Positions 17,499 to 25,138 of a stretch of DNA of 64,000 nt are shown piece after piece. The notes beneath the pieces are model-generated. The model was not told the origin of the DNA, ran no database searches, and saw nothing but the letters and a program-made list of their open reading frames with translations. Source of the stretch: an uncultured Sphaerochaeta sp. (GTDB lineage: Bacteria > Spirochaetota > Spirochaetia > Sphaerochaetales > Sphaerochaetaceae); the NCBI RefSeq assembly GCF_963667405.1, contig NZ_OY763408.1, positions 1,077,757 to 1,141,756 of the forward strand. Reading direction: 5' to 3'. Position numbers and translations under genes: made by a program. Position 1 is the stretch's first letter. Each line of letters starts with the position of its first letter.

Positions 17499-17528
17499 TT
17501 GACACACCTGCCGTCTTTCGGGCATTCT
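17499..17528 (+). promoter_or_regulatory. Possible rpsU promoter
   Basis: A consensus TTGACA (17499-17504), an 18-bp spacer, then CATTCT (17523-17528). The -35 is perfect but the -10 is weak. Confidence 0.4.
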
Positions 17529-17578
17529 AGTGCAGGTGAATATGAACCCAGTAATCGGGAAGGGGGGTGATTTTATAT

Positions 17579-17788
17579 ATGGCATTCGTAAAAGTAGACG
17601 ACAATGAGCCTCTTGAAAAGTCGATCAAGCGTTTCAAGCGCATGGTTGAGAAGGAAGGCATCATCCGCGAATGGAAGAAGCGGGAGTACTTTGAAAAGCC
17701 CTCCACCATCCTCAACAGGAAGAAGAAAGCTCTTGCACGCAAGCAGATGAAGAAGGTGCGCAAGCTCCATGTTTCAAAGGGCTATTGA
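17579..17788 (+). CDS. rpsU: Ribosomal protein S21
   Basis: 69 residues, very basic. The N-terminal [20 protein letters not shown] and the Arg/Lys-rich C-terminal helix are typical of bS21, a 30S subunit protein near the anti-Shine-Dalgarno region of 16S rRNA. The start at 17579 follows AAGGGGGG; an upstream in-frame ATG-like codon at 17567 is less well placed. It is a single-gene unit ending in a clear terminator. Confidence 0.95.
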   Translation: MAFVKVDDNEPLEKSIKRFKRMVEKEGIIREWKKREYFEKPSTILNRKKKALARKQMKKVRKLHVSKGY

Positions 17789-17800
17789 TTTTCATACACG

Positions 17801-17829
17801 CCGCCGGGACTCCGGCGGTTTTTCTTTTC
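17801..17829 (+). terminator. rpsU intrinsic terminator
   Basis: CCGCCGG (17801-17807), GACT loop, CCGGCGG (17812-17818), then TTTTTTCTTTT. Confidence 0.9.
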
Positions 17830-17864
17830 GCTGCTATCCGACCTTTGCAAACTCTTATCAAAAC

Positions 17865-17906
17865 CCCTCCAATTCTTCTTATTCGGAAACATTTGGAGGG
17901 AATTTT
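17865..17906. repeat. Inverted repeat with T-rich tail upstream of serA
   Basis: CCCTCCAA (17865-17872) and TTGGAGGG (17893-17900) enclose a 20-nt loop and are followed by AATTTTTAT. It might be a second terminator behind rpsU or an operator for the serA operon. The long loop makes a terminator weak. Confidence 0.35.
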
Positions 17907-18030
17907 TATAAATACGTCAGAAATCGCAAAATAAATTAGACAAAAGGCACTTTTTTGGTGTATTATTTCCTCAGAAGATTGTAAAGGGGCTTTCCAGCCC
18001 ATCATATTGCAAAGAGAGGAATGTAAAACC

Positions 18031-18915
18031 ATGCTTATTCTCATTTCTGACGCCTTTGACTCTTCGCTTCCCGAACGTTTGTCCGTTTTTGGTGAAGTGA
18101 CCTCCGACAAGAACCGCCTCAGCGAAGCCGAAGTGGTATTGGTACGCAGCAAGACCAAATGCACCAAGGAGTACATCGACCAGGCTCCCAAGTTGAAGTT
18201 GATCATCCGTGGTGGCGTCGGCATCGACAACATCGACAAGGTCTATGCGGAAAGCAAAGGGATCATCGTACGCAACACTCCCAAGTCCTCTGCCATTGCA
18301 GTTGCTGAGCTTGCGTTCTCATTGATGCTGAGCACCCCCAACAACCTGGTTGCCTACCACAATGGTATGAAGCAGGGCGAGTGGCTGAAGAATCTCAAGC
18401 GCACTGAGCTCTACGGAAAGACCCTGTGCCTGTTCGGCATCGGCAATATTGCAAGCAAGGTCGCAGAACGCGCCAAGGCTTTCGGCATGAAGGTTGTGGC
18501 TTTTGACAAGTATGTCTCCTCCTCGCCTGTCGCCCAGATGGTGGCAACTCCTGAGCTGGCTGTTGCGGATGCAGATTACATCTCCCTGCACCTTCCGCTT
18601 ACCGATGAGACCCGCGGCATGGTCAACAAGGCTTTGATCAGCCACTGCAAGAAGAGCCCGGTTGTCATCAACACCGGTCGTGGACTCTGTGTGGACGCCG
18701 ATGACATGGTCTCAATGCTCAGCGAGGGTTCTGTGAGCTGGTACTGCACCGATGTCTATCCCTCCGATCCCCCGAGCCCGGATTATCCGATTCTCGGCTG
18801 CGAGAGGGTGACCCTCACTCCGCACGTCGGAGCAAACAGCGAAGAGAATCTTGCTCGCATCGGCGAGGAGACCTTTGACATCATTGATGAACTGAAGAAG
18901 GGAGGAAAAATCTGA
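18031..18915 (+). CDS. serA: D-3-phosphoglycerate dehydrogenase-type 2-hydroxyacid dehydrogenase
   Basis: 294 residues. Oxidises 3-phosphoglycerate to 3-phosphohydroxypyruvate with NAD, the first step of serine synthesis. The Rossmann motif is GIGNIASKVAERAKAFG; the catalytic Arg lies in a GGVGIDNID context and the catalytic His in TPHVGANS. It is a short form with no C-terminal ACT or ASB regulatory domain. The start at 18031 follows GAGAGGAA. Its stop overlaps the serC start by 1 nt, and serC catalyses the next step, which makes the specific assignment firm. Confidence 0.9.
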   Translation: MLILISDAFDSSLPERLSVFGEVTSDKNRLSEAEVVLVRSKTKCTKEYIDQAPKLKLIIRGGVGIDNIDKVYAESKGIIVRNTPKSSAIAVAELAFSLMLSTPNNLVAYHNGMKQGEWLKNLKRTELYGKTLCLFGIGNIASKVAERAKAFGMKVVAFDKYVSSSPVAQMVATPELAVADADYISLHLPLTDETRGMVNKALISHCKKSPVVINTGRGLCVDADDMVSMLSEGSVSWYCTDVYPSDPPSPDYPILGCERVTLTPHVGANSEENLARIGEETFDIIDELKKGGKI

Positions 18916-19997
18916 TGGAACGGAAGAAGAACTATTTTGCAGGTCCCTCGGTAATGCCTGTTGAGGTATTGGAGCAGCTGCGCGACCAGATGGTCGAATA
19001 CAACAATCAGGGCTTGTCCATGATCGAGGCAAGCCATCGCGGTGGCATGTTCGAGTCAATGTATGACGAGTGCCTGGGTCTCTTCAGGGAGCTTTTGGGC
19101 ATCAGCGATGAGTATGATGTCTACTTCCTCGGCGGTGGCGCCACCTTGCAGTTCACCATGATCCCGATGAACTTCCTCCGCCCCGGTACGGTCGCTGACT
19201 ACATCCGCAGCGGCACCTGGGCCAACAAGGCTGCTGACGATGCCGCCAAGCTTGGTCAGGTCAACTACTACTATGACGGAAAGGCAAACAAGTACACCTC
19301 CTTGCCTGATGCCAAGACGGTCAAACCCAGTGCCAATTCCAGCTACCTGTACCTCTGCTCGAACGAGACGATCGGGGGAATCGAATGGCAGGACTTCCCT
19401 GATACCGGGGACGTTCCCCTCATCGGTGACATGTCCAGCGATATCTTCAGCCGCCCGGTCGACGTGAACAAGTTCGACATGATCTATGGTGGTGTGCAGA
19501 AGAACCTCGGTCCTGCCGGTGCTACCTTCATCATCATGAAGAAGAGCATGCTGGAGAAGCAGAACACCAACCTGACCGCATACATGGATTACTCACTGCA
19601 TGCCAAGGAAAAAGGCTTGTACAATACTCCTCCCGTCTTCTCCATCTGGGCTGTGAAGCTCGTGCTTGAGTGGATCAAGAAGAATGGCGGAACCGAAGGG
19701 ATGCAGAAGCGTGCAATCGAGAAGAGTGGCATTCTGTACAAGGCCATCGACTCCTCTCCGTTCTTCCGCAGTCCTGTCGACCCGACCTTCCGTTCCAAGA
19801 TGAACATTGTCTTCAGACTTCCCAGTGAGGAACTTGAGGCCAAGTTCGTTGACGAAGCGAAGAAGTTGGGCATGCTTGGTCTGAAGGGCCATCGCTCAGT
19901 CGGCGGGTTGCGTGCAAGTTTGTACAACGCACTTCCCACTGAAGATGTGGTTGCTCTGGCCGAGTTCATGAAAGAGTTCGAACGGAAGAATGGGTAG
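18915..19997 (+). CDS. serC: Phosphoserine aminotransferase
   Basis: 360 residues, class-V PLP aminotransferase. Converts 3-phosphohydroxypyruvate and glutamate to phosphoserine and 2-oxoglutarate. Family marks are the N-terminal YFAGPSVMPVEVLEQ, SHRGGMFE, FLGGGATLQF, and YGGVQKNLGPAG, which holds the PLP lysine. The C-terminal GHRSVGGLRASLYNALP is the substrate-binding end. It overlaps serA by 1 nt and is followed 6 bp later by an Lrp-type regulator, so the three form one operon. Confidence 0.95.
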   Translation: MERKKNYFAGPSVMPVEVLEQLRDQMVEYNNQGLSMIEASHRGGMFESMYDECLGLFRELLGISDEYDVYFLGGGATLQFTMIPMNFLRPGTVADYIRSGTWANKAADDAAKLGQVNYYYDGKANKYTSLPDAKTVKPSANSSYLYLCSNETIGGIEWQDFPDTGDVPLIGDMSSDIFSRPVDVNKFDMIYGGVQKNLGPAGATFIIMKKSMLEKQNTNLTAYMDYSLHAKEKGLYNTPPVFSIWAVKLVLEWIKKNGGTEGMQKRAIEKSGILYKAIDSSPFFRSPVDPTFRSKMNIVFRLPSEELEAKFVDEAKKLGMLGLKGHRSVGGLRASLYNALPTEDVVALAEFMKEFERKNG

Positions 19998-20003
19998 GCC
20001 GGC

Positions 20004-20459
20004 ATGAAAGTGAAGATGGACGATACGAACAAAGCGATCATTCGACAACTGTGTGATGGAAGAAAGCCCTTCAGCGCAATCGCTGAGGAGCTGAGCATCA
20101 CCGAGAACACTGTTCGCGCACGTGTCAACAAGCTGATTGATGAAGGGGTTCTGCAGATCTCCGGCCTCATCAACCCTGAGACCATTCCTGGTTTGCAGGT
20201 GGTCATGATGGGGGTGAAGCTGAAGACACTCGATCTGGAGCGAAAAGCCAAGGAGTTCAGTGAACTCAGGGGTGTGATCTCCGCAGCGGTGGTTACCGGT
20301 CGTTATGATCTCATTGTCCAGCTTGTGCTTTCCGAAGAAGAAGGGTTGAGTCTTCTTGATTTCTTCAAGTTTGAATTGGATAAGATCAGCGAGATTTCCG
20401 AGGTCGAGACGTTTGTGGTATACCAATCCCACAACCTCAAGATTCCCTATATTCTCTGA
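20004..20459 (+). CDS. Lrp/AsnC-family transcriptional regulator
   Basis: 151 residues. N-terminal winged helix-turn-helix (MDDTNKAIIRQLCDGRKPFS through ENTVRARVNKLIDEGVL) followed by the AsnC-type ligand domain, ending with the KISEISEVETFVV strand. The family senses amino acids. Its place at the end of the serA-serC operon suggests that it senses serine or a related amino acid and controls this operon; that is inference. An alternative start at 20016 would remove four residues. Confidence 0.9.
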   Translation: MKVKMDDTNKAIIRQLCDGRKPFSAIAEELSITENTVRARVNKLIDEGVLQISGLINPETIPGLQVVMMGVKLKTLDLERKAKEFSELRGVISAAVVTGRYDLIVQLVLSEEEGLSLLDFFKFELDKISEISEVETFVVYQSHNLKIPYIL

Positions 20460-20484
20460 TCTTTTGCAGATTCCTGCTGTACTG

Positions 20485-20511
20485 GGGTGCCTTTCGGGGC
20501 ACCCTTTCTTT
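20485..20511 (+). terminator. Terminator of the serA-serC-lrp operon
   Basis: GGGTGCC (20485-20491), TTTCGG loop, GGCACCC (20498-20504), then TTTCTTT. Confidence 0.85.
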
Positions 20512-20552
20512 ATGCCAATTGCTCAAGGTGTCTGGAGAATTGATTTCTTTCA

Positions 20553-20586
20553 TGCTATACTGGGGCAGACTGTGCCGGTAGGCACA
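20553..20586 (+). promoter_or_regulatory. Predicted promoter and short leader hairpin of the DHOD-like operon
   Basis: Extended -10 TGC-TATACT (20553-20561) with no good -35. Just downstream is a 6-bp hairpin TGTGCC-GGTA-GGCACA (20571-20586) followed by TTTTACC, which could act in the leader. Confidence 0.45.
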
Positions 20587-20614
20587 TTTTACCTTTGTTT
20601 TTGAGGAGCATTCT

Positions 20615-21607
20615 ATGGCAGACCTGTCTACATCATATCTCGGATTGAAACTGAAAAACCCCCTGATCGCAGGAAGCAGTCCCCTTACCGCCTCCCTTGA
20701 CAATCTGAAGCGTTGTGAGGACGCAGGGATGTCTGCAGTGGTGCTGAAGTCGATATTCGAAGAACAGATCGAGATGGACGGGGAGTCTGCCGCAGACCTC
20801 AATGATGCCTATCTGACCCATGCCGATGCCTATGGTTTCATGAAGAGTGCCTCCATGGAGCGACATATCGACGCATATCTGACACTGCTTGAGGATGCAA
20901 AGCGCACCTTGGAGATTCCTGTCATTGCCTCCATCAACTGCCGCCAAAGCGGCAACTGGATTGAGTATGCCAACCGCTTTGCAGCATGTGGAGCCGATGC
21001 CATCGAGCTCAACCACTATGTGGTGGCTGCTGATGTGGAAGTGGAAGGTGCTGCCATCGAGAAGGAGTACCTCTCCTTGGTCAAAGCTGCACGCAAGCAG
21101 ATCAAACTGCCGCTCAGTCTCAAGATGGGCTCTTCCTTTTCTTCGCTTGCACATATGATGCGCAAGTTTGATGAGCTCTCCATCGATGGCGTGGTGCTCT
21201 TCAACCGTTTCTACAGTCCTGACATTGATATCAACAAGATGACCTTGGTGCCTGCCCAGATGCTGAGCAGCAAGGATGAGTATGCTCTTTCCCTCAGATG
21301 GACCGCACTGATGAGTGATGAGGTTCGCTACGATATCTGTGCTTCCACCGGCATTTATAGTGGCAGTACTGTGATCAAGCAGTTGCTTGCCGGGGCCAAG
21401 GCTGTCCAGCTGTGCTCCGTTCTCCTCAAGCAGGGCCTGGGCTCTGTTGCCAAAATCGAGGAGGAATTGACAGAATGGATGGATTCGCATGCTTACTCCA
21501 GGATTGCCGACTTCAACGGAAAACTTGCACAGGAACGAATGAGCGACCCCGCCAAGTGGGAACGTGTGCAGTACATGAAGTCAATTCTGGACGCACAAAA
21601 GGGTTGA
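20615..21607 (+). CDS. Dihydroorotate dehydrogenase-like flavoprotein
   Basis: 330 residues, TIM-barrel of the DHOD superfamily: starts with the SYLGLKLKNPLIAGSSPLT type of N-terminus, has IASINCRQSGNW and a late STGIYSGSTVIKQLLAGAKA phosphate-binding segment for FMN. The subgroup is the DHOD-like one found in anaerobes, and its reaction is uncertain. It may or may not serve pyrimidine synthesis; no other pyr gene is near. GAGGAG lies before the start. The acyltransferase gene begins 3 bp after its stop, so the two are cotranscribed. Confidence 0.8.
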   Translation: MADLSTSYLGLKLKNPLIAGSSPLTASLDNLKRCEDAGMSAVVLKSIFEEQIEMDGESAADLNDAYLTHADAYGFMKSASMERHIDAYLTLLEDAKRTLEIPVIASINCRQSGNWIEYANRFAACGADAIELNHYVVAADVEVEGAAIEKEYLSLVKAARKQIKLPLSLKMGSSFSSLAHMMRKFDELSIDGVVLFNRFYSPDIDINKMTLVPAQMLSSKDEYALSLRWTALMSDEVRYDICASTGIYSGSTVIKQLLAGAKAVQLCSVLLKQGLGSVAKIEEELTEWMDSHAYSRIADFNGKLAQERMSDPAKWERVQYMKSILDAQKG

Positions 21608-21610
21608 CCT

Positions 21611-22747
21611 ATGGATTTGACACAGTATAAGGATATCGCCCCCTATCGGGGGCAGGATGTTCGTGACGCCATCACACGCGTTCTTGCGAACAAGGATGCC
21701 ATTCACAAGATACTTGCCTCGGTAGGGCCTGCAGAAACGGAGGAACAGCAGAAGCTGCTTTCCCTGTATGCCGACCACATCGTGAAGAACCTCGAGCAAG
21801 TGACCAATTATGATGAGTTCCAGAAGTATATCACTGCAGGAATCTTTCTTCCTGCGATCATCCAGAAGAGCGTCGATACCTTCAGCTTCAGTGGAATGGA
21901 GCACACCACCAAGGAGCAGTCGTATCTGTTCATGAGCAATCATCGGGATATCGTGCTCGACTGTGCCCTGATCGACATGGCTCTCCTGAAGGGTGACAGG
22001 ATGCTCTGCGAGATGGCCATTGGGGACAATCTGCTCACCAACCAGTTTGTCACCGACCTCTTCAAGCTCAACGGTGGTGTAACGGTCAAGCGGACGCTTC
22101 CCATGCGCGAGAAATACTTGGAATCGATTCGCCTCAGCTCCTATTTTGTTGAGCTGATCACCGAAGAGAACAAGTCCATCTGGGTTGCCCAGAAGAGCGG
22201 AAGGGCAAAGGACGGGCTGGATGTAACCACTCCTGCAATCATCAAGATGCTCCATCTCTCGCAAAAGTCGAAGGGCATCTCCTTCAGTGAGGTGGTGAAC
22301 AGCTGTCGGATCGTTCCTGTTGCAGTCAGCTATGAGTATGATCCCTGTGATTTGATCAAGGCAGGGGAGGAAGTTGCCAGACTCAGTCGGGGCGAACATG
22401 CAAAGAAGCGCTATGAGGACCTCATTTCCATCTCCCGTGGTATGAAAGGCCACAAGGGCAATGTGCATATTGCCTTCGGCAAACCGATCGCAGGGGAGTT
22501 CGAAAACTCCGAGCAGGTTGCCCAGGAGGTGGATCGCCAGATCCATACACTGTATCGTCTCTGGCCGACCAATCTGTTCGCGTACGACTATCTTGAGAAC
22601 AGCACCCGCTTCGCTTCTTCCTATCAGGATTTCGACAAGGAAGCGTTCCTGTATCGCTTCAAGGGAGTCCGTGAGGACGTGCGTGCCTTCGCGCTCAACG
22701 CCTATGCCAACCCTGTCAGGTCCTATCTTGCGGCTCAGCAATCCTAA
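21611..22747 (+). CDS. Acyltransferase of the PlsC/PlsB (glycerolipid) family
   Basis: 378 residues. The acyltransferase motif NHRDIVLDCALID (about residues 115-127) gives the HxxxxD catalytic pair. A later IWVAQKSGRAKDG matches the substrate-binding block, and FGKPI is a further conserved segment. Such enzymes acylate glycerol-phosphate or lysophosphatidate; the length exceeds typical PlsC (about 240), leaving roughly 100 residues before the motif and 120 after. The acceptor is not certain. It is the second gene of the DHOD-like operon, and the following lipoprotein begins inside its 3' end. Confidence 0.8.
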   Translation: MDLTQYKDIAPYRGQDVRDAITRVLANKDAIHKILASVGPAETEEQQKLLSLYADHIVKNLEQVTNYDEFQKYITAGIFLPAIIQKSVDTFSFSGMEHTTKEQSYLFMSNHRDIVLDCALIDMALLKGDRMLCEMAIGDNLLTNQFVTDLFKLNGGVTVKRTLPMREKYLESIRLSSYFVELITEENKSIWVAQKSGRAKDGLDVTTPAIIKMLHLSQKSKGISFSEVVNSCRIVPVAVSYEYDPCDLIKAGEEVARLSRGEHAKKRYEDLISISRGMKGHKGNVHIAFGKPIAGEFENSEQVAQEVDRQIHTLYRLWPTNLFAYDYLENSTRFASSYQDFDKEAFLYRFKGVREDVRAFALNAYANPVRSYLAAQQS

Positions 22748-23321
22748 GCGGAGCGTTGCTCTCCTGCTCCTCCTGTGCTTGTTTCTCTGTTCTTGCAGTC
22801 GGGAGGAGCTTAGGTTGCTGAACGTTGCCTCACGTGTGCATCGCCTGATTGATGTGCCTTCCAACGAGCAGACTTCCACGCTGAACATTTCGTTCACCCT
22901 CGCCTCTGAAAGCATGACGGTGCAGGTGCAGGTGAAAACCCCGGACAAGCAGCAGCAATGGATTGTTGCTGCTGAGGCTGATGAGGAAGGCAACTACCAC
23001 CTACCGCCTCTCTCGCTTGGTGCAGGCATCGATCTGCCCGCCGGTTCCTACACCATGGATGTGTTGCACAAGGATGGGCAAACCCTTGCCGAATCCCTTG
23101 CCGTCACCATCCCGAGGACAGCTGTCTCGGATGCAGTAAGCTACGAGCAAAAGACGCGTACTTTGACGGTACGTTCACCGCTGGCCGTCGTTGAGGCATA
23201 TGATGAAGAGGGAAGCAGGATTGCCCTTGAGGGTGACACTGTCTATGAGATTCCTGCAACCATTCAGCGCCTGCTTGTCGGATTCCCCGAGGAAGGCTTG
23301 TTCTTCCGCATCGAACCCTAG
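22728..23321 (+). CDS. Predicted lipoprotein of unknown function
   Basis: About 197 residues from a TTG at 22728, the only reasonable codon just before the signal peptide; the open frame continues upstream as a shadow of the acyltransferase. The N-terminus has basic residues, a leucine-rich core and a spirochaete-type relaxed lipobox (LCSC). The remainder is beta-rich, with no recognised enzyme motif. It overlaps the acyltransferase by 20 nt. Its stop and that of mutL share the palindrome CTAG. Confidence 0.65.
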   Translation: MRLSNPKRSVALLLLLCLFLCSCSREELRLLNVASRVHRLIDVPSNEQTSTLNISFTLASESMTVQVQVKTPDKQQQWIVAAEADEEGNYHLPPLSLGAGIDLPAGSYTMDVLHKDGQTLAESLAVTIPRTAVSDAVSYEQKTRTLTVRSPLAVVEAYDEEGSRIALEGDTVYEIPATIQRLLVGFPEEGLFFRIEP

Positions 23322-25093
23322 GTTCGTCCAACCGCCTTCGCCAGCTCATTCTTTTCCAAGCGCACCACGAATGTTCTCCCGTGGGGACACACCGGTTCCT
23401 CCATGCTGAAGACCTTGTCCAGCAGGGCAAGTGCCATCATCCGGTCCACCTTGTCCCCAGCCTTGATGGCTGCATGGCATGCAACGATGGCGTACAAGCC
23501 CTTTTCCACTTCCTCGGAATCGCCGGTCATGGTCTGGATGAAGGAGACCACTTCCTTCTCGATCGAGCGGTAGAGCGCGGGGAGACTGAGAACCTGCCAT
23601 ACCAGGTCTTCCTGTCTCTCCAGCTTGATGCCAAGATTCAGATAGACATCCTGATGTTCTGACAGATAGATATCCACATCCCGTTCAACTTCAAAGGGGA
23701 TGGGGATCATCAGGTTCTGTATCAGCTTCTTCTCCCTGATCTCGTCGAAGAGCAGGCGTTCATGGGCAGCATGCTGGTCGACCAGATAGAGGTTGTCTCC
23801 CTTCTGTGCAACCAGGAAGAGATTGAAAGCCTGACCCAGGTATTCGTACGAGGAGCCCTGTTTCTGCATCGCCCAGATATCGTCGGTCTCGCTGGAACGG
23901 GACATCTCTACACTCCGGGAGTTTCCCAGGATCTCCCTGGCTTTCTGGAACCACTGTGGATCGACAGGCTTGTGTTGCTCAACCAGGGGGGAAGCGGAGG
24001 AGTGCCCTGGAAAACTGTGATGGCTGCTGTACTCATGCTTTGGCTCAAGGGCTGAGAGCAAGGGTTCCTCTTCTGAGCGGATCTCCTGGCTCACCAGTCT
24101 GGGAATGGTTCTTCTGACCTGGCTCTGCACCATGGAGACGATCTGATGGTGAATTTCCGCCTTGTTTCTCAGTTTCACCTCACGTTTGGTGGGATGGATG
24201 TTGAAGTCGACCAGGGTAGGGTCTACATCGATGAAGAGATAGCAGTAGGGGAACGAGCCTCCCGGCAGCAGTTCGCCGTACCCATAGGTGACCGCTTGTA
24301 CCAGCGAATACTCATCGACAGGCCGCTTGTTCACAAAGAGCTTGATATGGGACCGATCGCTACGGTACAGGGCAGGGGATGAGCAGACTGCGTACAGGCT
24401 GAACCGACCGGCCGTATCATAGAGTTCAATCATCTCAGAAGGAACGATGTTCTGGTTCAAGGCCAAGACATCCAGGATTCTCTGTCGCTTGGTGGCCGGC
24501 TGGAGGTCGAGCCGAATTTTCCCATCGCTGAGAAAGCGGAAGGCGACCTCGGGAAAGGCCAGGGCCTTCTCCTGCAGCACCTGCCTGCACATGGTCGCTT
24601 CGGTGGACGGACGCTTGAGGAACTGCCTCCGGGCAGGAATTTCCGCAAAGAGCCGTTCGACGGTCACCACGGTTCCCTTGCGTGCCCCACTGGGAAGCAC
24701 GGTTCCCTTCTTCCCATTGTCTATGGTAATCTGGAATGCATCCTGGTCTTGGCGACCGCTTTCGATGGTGATGGAGGAGACAGCAGCAATGCTGTACAGG
24801 GCTTCCCCCCTGAACCCCATGGTCTGGATGTGGTAGAGGTCCTCGAGCTCACGGACCTTGCTGGTGGCGTGGCTCTCGCAGAGGAGGGGAAGATCTTCCT
24901 TGTCGATGCCTTCCCCATCATCCATGAGCTTGATCTGCTCAAGACCTCCATCGACAACACTTGCCACCAACGTGGTGGCTCCGGCATCGAGGGCGTTGTC
25001 CAGAAGTTCGCGAAGTACGGAAGCAGGTCGTTCAATGACTTCCCCGGCAGCAATACGCTGTGCTACCAAGCTGTCAAGCAGTTTGATTCTCAT
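23318..25093 (-). CDS. mutL: DNA mismatch repair protein MutL
   Basis: 591 residues. The GHKL ATPase end shows IAAGEVIERPASVLRELLDN, DDGEGI and TMGFRGEAL. A central linker is followed by the C-terminal dimer/endonuclease domain with VDQHAAHERLLFDE, ACHAAIKAGD, and CPHGRT. The DQHA(x)2E(x)4E endonuclease motif is nearly intact, with Asp at the last position and Glu right after it. MutL links mismatch recognition to strand removal; versions with this domain nick DNA. Convergent with the lipoprotein, sharing 4 nt at the stops. Confidence 0.95.
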   Translation of the reverse strand: MRIKLLDSLVAQRIAAGEVIERPASVLRELLDNALDAGATTLVASVVDGGLEQIKLMDDGEGIDKEDLPLLCESHATSKVRELEDLYHIQTMGFRGEALYSIAAVSSITIESGRQDQDAFQITIDNGKKGTVLPSGARKGTVVTVERLFAEIPARRQFLKRPSTEATMCRQVLQEKALAFPEVAFRFLSDGKIRLDLQPATKRQRILDVLALNQNIVPSEMIELYDTAGRFSLYAVCSSPALYRSDRSHIKLFVNKRPVDEYSLVQAVTYGYGELLPGGSFPYCYLFIDVDPTLVDFNIHPTKREVKLRNKAEIHHQIVSMVQSQVRRTIPRLVSQEIRSEEEPLLSALEPKHEYSSHHSFPGHSSASPLVEQHKPVDPQWFQKAREILGNSRSVEMSRSSETDDIWAMQKQGSSYEYLGQAFNLFLVAQKGDNLYLVDQHAAHERLLFDEIREKKLIQNLMIPIPFEVERDVDIYLSEHQDVYLNLGIKLERQEDLVWQVLSLPALYRSIEKEVVSFIQTMTGDSEEVEKGLYAIVACHAAIKAGDKVDRMMALALLDKVFSMEEPVCPHGRTFVVRLEKNELAKAVGRT

Positions 25094-25138
25094 AGCAAGA
25101 CTCTAGCACAGAAGCGGAACAAGCGCAAAACCTTCGCC

